A stretch of 48,646 nt of DNA from Candidatus Scatomonas pullistercoris (GCA_018713515.1 DVOO01000033.1:1-48646), one strand, 5' to 3'. Positions 7,966-16,960 are shown, numbered from the stretch's first letter. Notes: generated by a model from the sequence alone, not told the origin. Translations and numbers: made by a program.

Positions 7966-8516
7966 AAAGATCAAAAACAAGAAGTTTGATTCTCTGCGCC
8001 ATGTTTGTGGCTTTAATTGCCGTGGGCGCCTTTATACGGATTCCCACCCCCATGGTGCCCATCACGCTGCAGTACCTGTTTACAATGCTGGCGGGACTTT
8101 TTCTTGGCGGAAAGCTGGGCTGCCTCTCCGTCTGCATTTATATCGCCCTGGGCCTGCTGGGCCTTCCCGTCTTTACGCAGGGCGGCGGTCCGGGATACAT
8201 TTTTCAGCCCAGCTTCGGCTATATCATTGGCTTTGCCGCAGGCGCTCTGGCCACCGGCACCGTTGCCGGCAAGAGTCCCCGCCCGGGCTTTCCCCGGCTG
8301 CTTGCAGCCAATTTCATTGGTCTTGGAATTGTCTATCTGTTTGGAACGCTTTATTACGGTCTGATCAGTACTTTCTATCTGGGAACTCCCATGGGCCTGC
8401 TGCCGCTGCTTTTCTACTGCATTCTTATGACTCTGCCCTGGGATATTCTGCTGTGTGTGGCCGGCGCCGGCCTCGGGAAGCGGCTGATCCCGATTCTGCG
8501 TTCAGAAAGGATTTAG
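7962..8516 (+). CDS. bioY: Biotin ECF transporter, substrate-binding subunit BioY
   Basis: 184 aa, six hydrophobic segments. The start MKRSKTRSLILCAMFVALIAV and PMVPITLQYLFTMLAGLFLG are characteristic BioY sequences; GGPGYIFQPSFGYIIGF follows in the middle. BioY captures biotin and works with the energy-coupling EcfAA'T module, which is not in this window. Translation starts at TTG 7962, overlapping the birA TGA, with AAAGGAG seven bases ahead; no ATG is available nearby. A biosynthetic plus uptake operon under BirA control is common in clostridia. Confidence 0.95.
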   Translation: MKRSKTRSLILCAMFVALIAVGAFIRIPTPMVPITLQYLFTMLAGLFLGGKLGCLSVCIYIALGLLGLPVFTQGGGPGYIFQPSFGYIIGFAAGALATGTVAGKSPRPGFPRLLAANFIGLGIVYLFGTLYYGLISTFYLGTPMGLLPLLFYCILMTLPWDILLCVAGAGLGKRLIPILRSERI

Positions 8517-8520
8517 AAAT

Positions 8521-9492
8521 ATGACAAACTTAGATATACTTGCGGAAAAAGTCATGGAGGGGCACCTTCTTACCCGCCGGGAGGCCATGGAACTTTCCGG
8601 CTGCTCCCTGGAGCCGCTGTGCCGGAAGGCCGATGAAATCCGCCGGCATTTCTGTTCCGGCCGCTTCGACCTCTGCACCATTGTCAACGGAAAAAGCGGA
8701 CGCTGCCCGGAAAACTGCCGTTTCTGCGCCCAGTCTGCCCACAGCCACACAGATGCGGCCATATATCCTCTGCTCTCGGAGGAAGAACTTCTGGCGGACG
8801 CGGCCCGCTGCGCCGGACAGGGCGTACACCGCTATTCCATCGTCACCTCCGGCCGGCAGCTGAAAGATCCGGAAATAGAACAGCTGTGCCGGGCCATCCG
8901 CAGAATCCGTGAGGAAACGGACCTGTCTGTCTGTGCTTCCTGCGGTCTTCTGACGGAAGAACAGTTCCGCTCTCTGAAAGATGCCGGTGTCTCCCGGATC
9001 CATAACAATCTGGAAACCTCCCGCAGATACTTTCCCAGCGTCTGCACCACCCATACCTTTGAGGACAAAATCGCGGCCATCCGCAGAGCCCAGGCAGCCG
9101 GCCTGTCCGTCTGCAGCGGCGGAATCATGGGCCTTGGAGAAACCTTTGCCGACCGGGTGGACATGGCGCTCACCCTTCGGGAGCTGAAGGTCAAAAGTAT
9201 TCCCGTCAATCTTTTAAATCCGATTCCCGGCACCCCCATGGCCGGAAACAGAAAGCTCTCTCCGGAGGAATTCCGCCGTATTCTGGCGGTATACCGTTTT
9301 CTTCTTCCGGATGCCTTTATCCGCCTGGCCGGAGGCCGCGGCCTGCTGCCGGATAAAGGGCGAAGCTGCTTTCTCTCCGGGGCAAATGCCGCCATTTCCG
9401 GGGATATGCTGACCACCGCCGGAATTACTGTGGAAACAGATCTGGCCATGCTGAAAGAACTGGGATACGAGACGGAGGTCTGTCATGAGTAA
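8521..9492 (+). CDS. bioB: Biotin synthase BioB
   Basis: 323 aa radical SAM enzyme that inserts sulfur into dethiobiotin. The radical-SAM cysteines are C62, C66 and C69 (CPENCRFC), followed by AQSAHSHTDA. NNLETSRRYFP and SVCSGGIMGLGE carry the conserved BioB residues around the second, sacrificial iron-sulfur cluster. Only four bases separate it from bioY, with AAAGGA ahead of the ATG; the 3' end overlaps bioD by eight bases. Normal length. Confidence 0.97.
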   Translation: MTNLDILAEKVMEGHLLTRREAMELSGCSLEPLCRKADEIRRHFCSGRFDLCTIVNGKSGRCPENCRFCAQSAHSHTDAAIYPLLSEEELLADAARCAGQGVHRYSIVTSGRQLKDPEIEQLCRAIRRIREETDLSVCASCGLLTEEQFRSLKDAGVSRIHNNLETSRRYFPSVCTTHTFEDKIAAIRRAQAAGLSVCSGGIMGLGETFADRVDMALTLRELKVKSIPVNLLNPIPGTPMAGNRKLSPEEFRRILAVYRFLLPDAFIRLAGGRGLLPDKGRSCFLSGANAAISGDMLTTAGITVETDLAMLKELGYETEVCHE

Positions 9493-10171
9493 AAATCTGT
9501 TTGTCACCGGCACCGGAACGGATGTGGGCAAAACCTATGTTTCCGGACTGCTTCTAAAAAAGCTGAGGGAGAACGGCTGCCGCGGGGCTTATTTTAAGGC
9601 GGCCATGAGCGGCAACCGGCGGCGGGCGGACGGAAGTCTGATTCCGGGAGACGCGCTGCAGGTCCGCACAGTATCCGGCATCTGCCAGCCTCTGGAAGAA
9701 ATGTGTCCCTATGTTTACGAACATGCCGTTTCCCCCCACCTGGCATCTCAGATAGAGGGGAACCCGGTGGAGCTGGAGCGCGTCCGCCGTTCTTTTACGG
9801 AACTGTGCGGCAGATACGACTATATCACTGTGGAAGGCTCAGGCGGAATTCTCTGCCCCATCACCTGGACGGAAACAGAACATCTGCTTCTTCCGGAGCT
9901 GATCCGTGCCCTGGATCTTGGCTGCCTTCTGGTGGCTGACGCGGGGCTTGGCACCATCAACAGCGTGCTGCTCACGGTCCGGTATCTGCAGGCGGAGCAA
10001 ATCCCTCTGAGGGGAATTGTATTGAATCATTTTGAACCCGGAAATCTGATGCATGAGGATAATCGGAAGATGTGCAGCCAGCTGGCGGGCGCAAAGGTCC
10101 TCTGCTGCGTTGAAGACGGGGATCAGGACCTGCGGCTGTCCCCGGAGGAGCTGCTGTCCCTGTATGAATGA
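9485..10171 (+). CDS. bioD: Dethiobiotin synthetase BioD
   Basis: 228 aa, ATP-dependent carboxylation and ring closure of 7,8-diaminopelargonic acid to dethiobiotin. P-loop GTGTDVGKT (9-17), KAAMSG carrying the substrate-site lysine near residue 38, and EGSGGILCPI, the conserved BioD glutamate/glycine motif. The start lies inside the bioB end, so translation is coupled. It supplies the substrate of BioB. Confidence 0.96.
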   Translation: MSKNLFVTGTGTDVGKTYVSGLLLKKLRENGCRGAYFKAAMSGNRRRADGSLIPGDALQVRTVSGICQPLEEMCPYVYEHAVSPHLASQIEGNPVELERVRRSFTELCGRYDYITVEGSGGILCPITWTETEHLLLPELIRALDLGCLLVADAGLGTINSVLLTVRYLQAEQIPLRGIVLNHFEPGNLMHEDNRKMCSQLAGAKVLCCVEDGDQDLRLSPEELLSLYE

Positions 10172-10183
10172 GAGGTGAAGTAT

Positions 10184-11380
10184 ATGATCTGGTATCCCTA
10201 TGAGCAGATGAAAACCATGACCCCTCCCTATGAAATCGTGGATGCAGAAGGGGTTTATCTGTATACAAAAGAGCGCAGGCTGATTGACTCCATCTCCTCC
10301 TGGTGGAGTGTCATCCACGGTTATAAGCATCCGGTTCTGACAGAGGCTATCCGGTCCCAGGCGGAGCGCTTCTCCCACGTGATGCTGGGAGGCCTGACCC
10401 ATGAACCGGTTCAGAAGCTTTCCGCAAAACTGGAGGAATGGCTGCCCGGTGATCTGGACTGCTGCTTTTTCTCCGATTCCGGCAGCGTTGCCGTGGAGGT
10501 GGCGCTGAAAATAGCTCTTCAGTATTTCATAAACCGCGGCGAAAAGAAACGCACAAAAATTCTGGCTCTGGAACACGCCTACCACGGTGATACCTTCAAG
10601 GCCATGGAGGCCGGCGATGATGAAGATTATCATTTCATACTGAAGGCCTGCGCTCCCCGCCGTCAGGTTATGCATATTCCGGCCCGCACAGAGGCTCTGG
10701 AGGAGGCCTTCCGGCAATACCATGACCATCTGTGCTGCTTTCTGGCGGAGCCCCTTCTCCAGGGTGCCGGCGGCATGCGCATGTATGATCTTTCCTTTCT
10801 TCTGCGGGCCAGGGAGCTGTGCGACCAGTACGGCGTGCTGCTGATTTTTGACGAGGTGGCCACAGGATTCGGACGGACCGGAAACCGATTTGTATCCGAT
10901 CTGGTTCTTCCGGACATCCTCGTGCTGGGCAAGGCCCTCACCGGCGGCTATATCGGTCATGCTGTCACCGTGGCCAGGCGGAAGGTTTTTGCCGCTTTCT
11001 ATGATGACTGTCCGGAACACGCGCTGATGCACGGCCCCACATTTATGGGAAATGCCCTGGCCTGCAGCGCGGCTCTGGCTTCCATCCGGCTCTTTGAAGA
11101 GGAAGATTATATGAGCAGAATCCGCCGGATTGAAGCGGTCACCCGCCGGGAACTGAAAGGCTTTTCAGATCCCAGGATCCGGGAAATCCGGATTATGGGC
11201 GCCTGCGTCTGCATGGAAGTAAATGACAGCGCCGCGCTGAAAGGCTACCAGCGGTTTGCCTTTGAACGCGGCGTATTTTCCCGTCCTTTTCTGAACTATC
11301 TGTATGCCATGGTTCCCTACATTATTACAGAAGAGGAACTGGTTCAGGTGCTTGACACCATGAAGGCATGGTTTGCCTGA
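10184..11380 (+). CDS. bioA: Adenosylmethionine-8-amino-7-oxononanoate aminotransferase BioA
   Basis: 398 aa PLP enzyme converting 7-keto-8-aminopelargonate (KAPA) to diaminopelargonate with SAM as amino donor. MIWYPYEQM at the N terminus is the BioA WxPYxQM signature. LIFDEVATGFGRTG contains the PLP-binding aspartate and LGKALTGGYIG the Schiff-base lysine (Lys250). The GTG at 10175 sits in the ribosome site, so ATG 10184 with GAGGTG six bases upstream is preferred. It is the last gene of the operon. BioF, which makes its substrate, and the pimeloyl genes are not in the operon, so KAPA must come from elsewhere. It ends six bases from the convergent CMD gene, with no terminator between. Confidence 0.95.
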   Translation: MIWYPYEQMKTMTPPYEIVDAEGVYLYTKERRLIDSISSWWSVIHGYKHPVLTEAIRSQAERFSHVMLGGLTHEPVQKLSAKLEEWLPGDLDCCFFSDSGSVAVEVALKIALQYFINRGEKKRTKILALEHAYHGDTFKAMEAGDDEDYHFILKACAPRRQVMHIPARTEALEEAFRQYHDHLCCFLAEPLLQGAGGMRMYDLSFLLRARELCDQYGVLLIFDEVATGFGRTGNRFVSDLVLPDILVLGKALTGGYIGHAVTVARRKVFAAFYDDCPEHALMHGPTFMGNALACSAALASIRLFEEEDYMSRIRRIEAVTRRELKGFSDPRIREIRIMGACVCMEVNDSAALKGYQRFAFERGVFSRPFLNYLYAMVPYIITEEELVQVLDTMKAWFA

Positions 11381-11386
11381 CCGCTC

Positions 11387-12085
11387 TTACTGCTTTGCGG
11401 CATTTTCAATGCAGCGGATGGCGTTCAGGCTTCTCGGATAACCAATGTACGGAAGACACTGGGAGACCACTTTCACCAGAAAAGCCTGATCATTTCCCAG
11501 ATTCATATTGCCCTTTGCATGGGAGGTCAGCTGGGGCTCACAGCCGCCCTGGGCTGCCAGGAAACAGAAGGTAATCATTTCCCTCTGCTTCAGGTCGAGG
11601 CCGGTGCGCGTATAGAAATCGCCAAAGCAGTTGGCGCCCAGCCACCGGTTGATATGGCCTCCCTTCCAGGCTTCCCTCATCTGCTCCCCGAAAATATGTA
11701 CCTGAATATCTACGCCCTTCTCCAGCCGGTCCTCCATGGTGGTGGTGGCCTGTCCCTCCAGAGGAAGCTTTACGCCCCGTTCTGTCAGAACTTCATTGAC
11801 AATGTCCAGGAATGAACGTACCCGCCCCATGCCCAGATAGTCTACGGCCTGGTAAACCGTTTCTTTTACCATCACAGGGGTTACCCCGGCATCCAGAGCA
11901 TCCGGCAGCAGCTCTCTAAATGCATCTGTTCCCTGACAGCCCAGCAGCGTGGCCAGAATGGCCAGATACCGGGTGGAACCATCCAGCTCCTGTCCCTCTT
12001 CCTCCGGCACCTCCCGCAGCGCAAAATGCTCAAATCTCTCCATAAATTCCGGGTCTGTCTCCCGCAGGCTCTTTCTGTCAGACAT
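11387..12085 (-). CDS. Carboxymuconolactone decarboxylase (CMD/AhpD-like) family protein
   Basis: 232 aa with two CMD-type helical modules: about residues 38-110 (YLAILATLLGCQGTDAF to VYQAVDYLGMGRVRSFLDIV) and 150-232 (REMITFCFLAAQGGCEPQL). Members include gamma-carboxymuconolactone decarboxylases and peroxidase-like proteins. This one lacks the CxxC of AhpD, so peroxidase activity is unlikely. The start at 12085 follows AAAGGAG; the longer upstream reading has no ribosome site and overlaps the cupin gene. It lies 80 bases downstream of the cupin gene in the same direction, a frequent pairing of unknown purpose in gut anaerobes. The substrate is unknown. Confidence 0.85.
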   Translation of the reverse strand: MSDRKSLRETDPEFMERFEHFALREVPEEEGQELDGSTRYLAILATLLGCQGTDAFRELLPDALDAGVTPVMVKETVYQAVDYLGMGRVRSFLDIVNEVLTERGVKLPLEGQATTTMEDRLEKGVDIQVHIFGEQMREAWKGGHINRWLGANCFGDFYTRTGLDLKQREMITFCFLAAQGGCEPQLTSHAKGNMNLGNDQAFLVKVVSQCLPYIGYPRSLNAIRCIENAAKQ

Positions 12086-12165
12086 TTTTTCTCCTTTCCG
12101 CGGCTGAAAACCGCTCGCACAAGTAAACAGACGGGACACCTGATCTTCTGTGCCCCGCCCCTCCA

Positions 12166-12588
12166 TTATTTCAGCTTGTCATACTCCGCAGCTTCTACAG
12201 GCTCCAGCCACTCATTGGAGGCTCCCTCCGCAGGCACCTCAACGGCCAGATGCTGGAACCAGCTGTCCTTCGCCGCACCATGCCAGTGCTTCACCTCCGG
12301 CGGAATATTCACCACATCCCCCGGATGGAGCTCCTGCGTCTCTTTGCCCCACTCCTGATACCAGCCGCGGCCGCCTGTCACCAACAGAATCTGGCCGCCT
12401 TTATGGTGAATGTGCCAGTTATTCCGGCAGCCCGGCTCAAAAGTCACATTGCCGACTCCCACTCTCTCTGTGGTGAGCATCTTCAGATAACTCTGTCCGG
12501 TAAAGTACTGCGCGAACGCCGTATTCGGCTCGCCGATCTCAAATACGTTTCCCCCGCCTAAATCCTGTTTCATTTTTTCTGTATCCAT
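12166..12588 (-). CDS. Small cupin-domain protein
   Basis: 140 aa, one cupin barrel. Motif 1 is CRNNWHIHHKGGQILLVTGG, with the metal-binding HxH but Gln where the third ligand is usually Glu. Motif 2 is PGDVVNIPPEVKHWHGA. This matches the family of small cupins found beside CMD proteins, sometimes named carboxymuconolactone-decarboxylase-associated. The start at 12588 follows GGAGG by eight bases; the upstream in-frame ATG at 12615 lacks one. It is first of the cupin-CMD pair. The enzymatic reaction is unknown. Confidence 0.88.
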   Translation of the reverse strand: MDTEKMKQDLGGGNVFEIGEPNTAFAQYFTGQSYLKMLTTERVGVGNVTFEPGCRNNWHIHHKGGQILLVTGGRGWYQEWGKETQELHPGDVVNIPPEVKHWHGAAKDSWFQHLAVEVPAEGASNEWLEPVEAAEYDKLK

Positions 12589-12639
12589 GTGTAACGCCTC
12601 CCGTTTGAAAAACAATTCTTTTCTTTTTTGTCTGTATAT

Positions 12640-12668
12640 ATTGTATAACTGGTTGCGTCTATGGGCAA
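12640..12668 (-). promoter_or_regulatory. Probable promoter of the cupin-CMD pair
   Basis: Minus-strand -35 TTGCCC (12663-12668), 17 bp, -10 TACAAT (12640-12645), 52 bases upstream of the cupin start. No other signal is seen between 12616 and 12764. Confidence 0.45.
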
Positions 12669-12764
12669 ATGCTTAGTTTACATGGGGGAGTATGCCTCGG
12701 AGGTATTATTTATTCGATCAACCCATAAATCCATTTCATTTTCCGGATACTCTCTGCCTCCTGC

Positions 12765-13460
12765 TTACTTATCTGTCCCGGCCTCCGTGATTTCGGGTCC
12801 GAACAGCCGGTTCAGCTTCTTCATGGCTTTCTCGTCCGCAAAGGCAAGAACAGACTGGCCGGCCCGGATCACTGTCCCGCCGTGGGGGATAATCAGGGTA
12901 TCATCGTCTTCATAGATGGCGATCAGCACCGCCTGCTCCGGCAGATCCAACTCCGCCACCGACCGGTTAACCGCTGATGAATGATAATCCACATGAACAC
13001 GGACAATGGAATATTCTCCCTTGGAAAGACGCATGAGCGTCATAATAGAGTGATAATTCATCTCATCGGCAATCATATGGCCAATGATATCTGCCTGGTT
13101 GATCCGGACATCCACGCCCATACCGGAGTTAAACAGCCAGACATTTTTTGGGTAATTCACCCGGGCCACGACTTTGGGCACATCGTATTCAAATTTTGCC
13201 ATCATAGCCACCGTCAGATTTACCTCATCCAATCCCGCCGCGCAGACCAGGGCGCTGCAGGTTCTTACACCGGCCCGTTCCAGAACGGATGCGTCCGTTC
13301 CGTCTCCTATCAGGATATGTTCCTCTCCGATTCCGTTTTTTCTCATGGCCGCCAGGGCTCTGTCCTTATATTCAATTACAGTAACCTGATTCCCGTTCTC
13401 CAAAAGGAGACCGGCAATATAGCTTCCCACCTGTCCGCCGCCTACAATAATAATTTTCAT
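12765..13460 (-). CDS. TrkA/KTN family NAD-binding ion-transport regulator (first copy)
   Basis: 231 aa. Rossmann KTN domain with VGGGQVGSYIAGLL (GxGxxG near residues 7-12) and the acidic end of strand 2 (VIEYKD), then a TrkA-C domain (about 145-225, VRVHVDYHSSAVNRSVAELDL). Such proteins sit on the cytosolic face of K+ channels and transporters (TrkH, KtrB) and gate them through NAD(H) or ATP. No TrkH or KtrB gene is nearby: it is last in an operon behind a P-type ATPase and another KTN protein, 18 bases after the latter. It may therefore act on the ATPase or on a distant channel. Confidence 0.9.
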   Translation of the reverse strand: MKIIIVGGGQVGSYIAGLLLENGNQVTVIEYKDRALAAMRKNGIGEEHILIGDGTDASVLERAGVRTCSALVCAAGLDEVNLTVAMMAKFEYDVPKVVARVNYPKNVWLFNSGMGVDVRINQADIIGHMIADEMNYHSIMTLMRLSKGEYSIVRVHVDYHSSAVNRSVAELDLPEQAVLIAIYEDDDTLIIPHGGTVIRAGQSVLAFADEKAMKKLNRLFGPEITEAGTDK

Positions 13461-13478
13461 CGGTGTACTCCTTTCTTC

Positions 13479-14129
13479 CTACAGCAGCAGCCGTTCTCTC
13501 GCCTTTACCAGATAGTCCCGGCTCACGGCCAGATACAGCATGTCATGGGATTCACAGCACAGATCTTTTTCCGGCAGAAGGGCATGTCCCTTTCGCTCCA
13601 GCGCCACCGGAGTCATTTTCCCTGCTGCCGTCAGGTCGGACAGCTTTGTCCCTTCCAGAGCCTCCGGCACCCGTACCTTCAGCAGCTGAATTTCTCCGCC
13701 GGCCAGTTTCTGCAGCACTCTCCAGCTTCTGTTCTCTTCCAGGTACTCCACCACATTTTCCACGCCCAGACGGGTGATGGAGACCGTATAGATTCCCATG
13801 GATTCAAACATTTTCGCTCTTATGGGATCATACATGCGGGCGATGACCGTGGGAACATGAAATATATTTTTAGCAATGTTTGCAATGACTGCATTCATGG
13901 AATCGCTGCTGGCGCAGCTGATCAGCGCGTCCGCCGCGTTGATTCCCGCTTCATTTAAAACCTCCCTGTCATACCCGATTCCGCAGACCGTGCGGCCGGT
14001 AAATTCTTCACCGAGAGCATGAAACGCATCGCTGCTGCTGTCCACCACTGTTACTTCATGGTTATTTCTGGTCAGATATTCCGACACCCTTACACCAAAT
14101 TTTCCGCATCCGACAATGATAACTCTCAT
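13479..14129 (-). CDS. TrkA/KTN family NAD-binding ion-transport regulator (second copy)
   Basis: 216 aa with the same layout as its neighbour: KTN Rossmann fold (IIVGCGKFGVRVSEYL, then VTVVDSSSDAF) and a TrkA-C domain (about 145-210, LKVRVPEALEGTKLSDL). Its sequence is clearly different from the first copy, so this is an old paralogue pair rather than a recent duplication; KTN proteins often form hetero-octameric rings. The ATG overlaps the TGA of the upstream ATPase gene (ATGA), indicating translational coupling and a functional link with the pump. Confidence 0.9.
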   Translation of the reverse strand: MRVIIVGCGKFGVRVSEYLTRNNHEVTVVDSSSDAFHALGEEFTGRTVCGIGYDREVLNEAGINAADALISCASSDSMNAVIANIAKNIFHVPTVIARMYDPIRAKMFESMGIYTVSITRLGVENVVEYLEENRSWRVLQKLAGGEIQLLKVRVPEALEGTKLSDLTAAGKMTPVALERKGHALLPEKDLCCESHDMLYLAVSRDYLVKARERLLL

Positions 14130-16960
14130 CTTTTTTCACTCCTTTTTCTCCTGTATCCGCGCAGAAGTTTCTTTCTGAGTTCCTCTATTCCAAATACCGC
14201 AAAGGGAATGCAGATCAGGTACAGCCACTCCAGCAGAGAAATGGGGGCTGTATGAAATATTCCGTTCAGGAAGGGTATATACATAACCGCCGCAAGAATC
14301 AGAATTTCAATTACAATACCTGCATTGATATAGCGATTGCTGAATAATCCTCTGCGAAGCACAGATTCATTATCCGTACGGTTATTCATAACCATACCGA
14401 TCTGGGAAAAAACCACGCCGGCCAGCGTCATCGAAGTTGCCCGGGCATATATATCCGTCCCCTCCCCGGCCAGGGGCATCCCCGGCCATCCGCTGAGGAA
14501 ATTAGCGAGAAAATAACCTCCCAGCGAAAAAACTGTAGCCAGAAAACCGTACCACAAAAAGCCGGTCAACATGACATTTTTATTTAAAAGCCGCTCTCCG
14601 GAAGAACGGGGTGGTTTTTCCATGACGCCTTTCTCGGGCGCCTCTGCCCCCAGCCCCAGCGCCGGCACCATATCGGTTCCAATATCGATGGTCAGGATCT
14701 GCATAATCGTCAGCGGAAGGGGAATCAGCCCGCCCGACAGCAGATAAAGAGCCGGTGCCGCCGCCTCCGGCGTATTGCTGTCAAAAATATAGCGCAAAAA
14801 TTTCCGGATATTATTGTAAACGCTGCGGCCTTCCTCAATGGCACGGACAATCGTGGCAAAATTGTCATCACTGAGAATCATGTCCGCCGCCTCTTTCGCC
14901 ACATCGGTTCCCGTAATTCCCATGGCAATTCCGATATCCGCTTTTTTCAGCGCCGGCGAATCATTTACGCCGTCTCCGGTGACGGCAACGATATTGCCCA
15001 TTTCCTGCAGAGCGCAGACAATCCGGTATTTCTGTTCCGGCGCCATCCGGGCAAATACCACCTCTCCGCAAAGAACCTCCTTCAGTTCCTTATCCGGCAT
15101 CTCCGCCAGCTCGCTGCCGGAGATTACTTTTGCGTCCGGGCTCTGGATGATCCCGATTTTCCGGGCAATGCTTTCCGCTGTCAGTCCGTAATCCCCGGTA
15201 ATCATAATAATTTTAATTCCCGCGCTTCGGCACAGTCTCACCGCTTCCTTCACCTGACTTCTGGGCGGATCCTGCATGGCCACCAGACCCAGAAATACGA
15301 GGTTCTTTTCCAATGTCTCCGGCGTGTATTCCCGGAGAGAAGAGGGCAGCGTCTCATCCTCCCGGCGCAGCAGCCGGCAGGCTACAGCCAGAACTCTCAG
15401 CCCCTCTCTTGCGTACCGGTCATTGGCCTCCCGGATCCGCTCCCGGTCGCTCTGCTCCATGGCTCTGGATGCATTCCCTTCATAACAGCGGCTGCACAGC
15501 TCCAGCACCTCCATGGGGGCTCCCTTCACAAAGGCAATCCGGCTGCTGCCATCCACAGGCTCCCGCAGCTGATGGATCGTTGTCATTCGTTTTCTCACCG
15601 AATCAAAGGGAAGCTCCCGGACTCTTGGAAATTCCTGGAACAGACGTTCCAGATCCATTCCGCCTTTCCGGGCCACCACGCCAAGACACGCCTCTGTGGG
15701 ATCTCCCAGCACCGTATACCGCTTCTTTCCCTCCTCCGGCGGCAGAAGCCTGGCATTGGAGCAGAGGGCACCTCCTGACAGCAGCAGCCTCAGGGCGCTG
15801 CTTTTCCGGACAGTTACCACCGTATCCCTGTCCCGGATCTCTCCTTCCGGCCCGTACCCTTCTCCGGTGACAGTCATCTCTCCATGGATCATCCACAGAC
15901 GGTTCACTGTCATTTCGTTCTGGGTCAGCGTACCGGTCTTATCGGAACAGATCACATTCGTACAGCCCAGAGTCTCCACCGCCGAAAGCTTTTTCACAAG
16001 GGCATGTTCCTTTGCCATCTTCTGGACGGCCAGGGCCAGGGAAAGCGTCACGGCCGGAAGCAGACCCTCCGGGATAAAGGCCACCACCATGCCAAGGGCG
16101 AACAGGAAGGATTCCATCACCGGATCTTTCACCAGAAACACGGAAATGAGCATAAACAAAACTCCTGCGCTCAGCGCGATAACCGCTATCTGTTTTGTCA
16201 GAATATTCAGCTCCTTCTGCAGAGGCGACAGGGTTTTCTCCGCCTGCTGCGTCAAACTGGCAATCTTTCCAAATTCGCTTTCCCGTCCCGTAGATACCGC
16301 CACTGCCCTGCAGCTTCCCGCTGCCGCAGAGGTTCCGGAAAACACCATATTTTCCGCCTCCAGATAGCTGCACTGCCGCCGCATGGGATCGCCGCTTTTC
16401 CGGATGGGATTGCTTTCACCCGTAAGGGTGGACTGATCCGCCTGAAAATCACTGCTGTGCAGAATTCTGGCATCTGCGCTGATGCGGTCTCCCTCCTCCA
16501 GTATCAGGATGTCCCCCGGCACGATCTCAGCCGCCGGGATTTTTATTTCTTCTCCGCCGCGGACAACCCGCGCACTGGCGGGCATCATTTTGCGCAGCGC
16601 ATCCGTAGCCTTTTCCGCCCGGAATTCCTGAAAAAAAGAAAAGAGACCGTTAATAAGGTTTACGCAGAAAATAGAAATTCCCAGCTGGGGTGACCCGGAG
16701 AGAACCGCCATCGCGCCTCCTCCCCACAGCAGCAGGGCCATCAGGCTGGTAAAATTTGCCAGCAGCTTTTTTGGCATACTGTCCTTCTTTTTCTGCTCCA
16801 GTTCATTCCTTCCGTACTGTTCCAGCCGCTTTTTTGCTTCCGCCTGGGAAAGTCCCCGCATATCTGAGTCCATCAGCCTGCAGGCTTCCACCGGTGCGGC
16901 ATACAAAATTTTTTCTTTCAGAGCCACTTGTTCTGTCTCTTTCTTCCCGCTGTTCTCCAT
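14126..16960 (-). CDS. P-type cation-transporting ATPase, P2C (Na,K-ATPase-like) type
   Basis: 944 aa. N-terminal cation-ATPase domain (20-90), actuator loop TGES (180-183), M4 VAFIPEGLLPAVT (about 293-305), phosphorylation site DKTGT with Asp340, later the hinge TGDGVNDSPA, and a C-terminal bundle. The M4 PEGLL, M5 YIFDSNTPE and M6 IDIGTDMVPA motifs match Na,K/H,K-ATPases (PEGLL, YTLTSNIPE, IDLGTDMVPA) rather than SERCA (VTDGLPA), so the residues corresponding to Na,K-ATPase E327, S775, N776, E779, D804 and D808 are present. I infer Na+ and/or K+ transport, although automatic annotation would say calcium or generic cation. AGGAG lies eight bases ahead of the ATG. It is the first gene of a three-gene operon with two KTN proteins. 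Confidence 0.92.
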   Translation of the reverse strand: MENSGKKETEQVALKEKILYAAPVEACRLMDSDMRGLSQAEAKKRLEQYGRNELEQKKKDSMPKKLLANFTSLMALLLWGGGAMAVLSGSPQLGISIFCVNLINGLFSFFQEFRAEKATDALRKMMPASARVVRGGEEIKIPAAEIVPGDILILEEGDRISADARILHSSDFQADQSTLTGESNPIRKSGDPMRRQCSYLEAENMVFSGTSAAAGSCRAVAVSTGRESEFGKIASLTQQAEKTLSPLQKELNILTKQIAVIALSAGVLFMLISVFLVKDPVMESFLFALGMVVAFIPEGLLPAVTLSLALAVQKMAKEHALVKKLSAVETLGCTNVICSDKTGTLTQNEMTVNRLWMIHGEMTVTGEGYGPEGEIRDRDTVVTVRKSSALRLLLSGGALCSNARLLPPEEGKKRYTVLGDPTEACLGVVARKGGMDLERLFQEFPRVRELPFDSVRKRMTTIHQLREPVDGSSRIAFVKGAPMEVLELCSRCYEGNASRAMEQSDRERIREANDRYAREGLRVLAVACRLLRREDETLPSSLREYTPETLEKNLVFLGLVAMQDPPRSQVKEAVRLCRSAGIKIIMITGDYGLTAESIARKIGIIQSPDAKVISGSELAEMPDKELKEVLCGEVVFARMAPEQKYRIVCALQEMGNIVAVTGDGVNDSPALKKADIGIAMGITGTDVAKEAADMILSDDNFATIVRAIEEGRSVYNNIRKFLRYIFDSNTPEAAAPALYLLSGGLIPLPLTIMQILTIDIGTDMVPALGLGAEAPEKGVMEKPPRSSGERLLNKNVMLTGFLWYGFLATVFSLGGYFLANFLSGWPGMPLAGEGTDIYARATSMTLAGVVFSQIGMVMNNRTDNESVLRRGLFSNRYINAGIVIEILILAAVMYIPFLNGIFHTAPISLLEWLYLICIPFAVFGIEELRKKLLRGYRRKRSEKR

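Noticed and set aside
7962-11380. Horizontal transfer of the biotin operon
   Set aside because: Codon and base use look like the neighbouring genes, and the operon carries a host-type BirA site; no mobile flanks.
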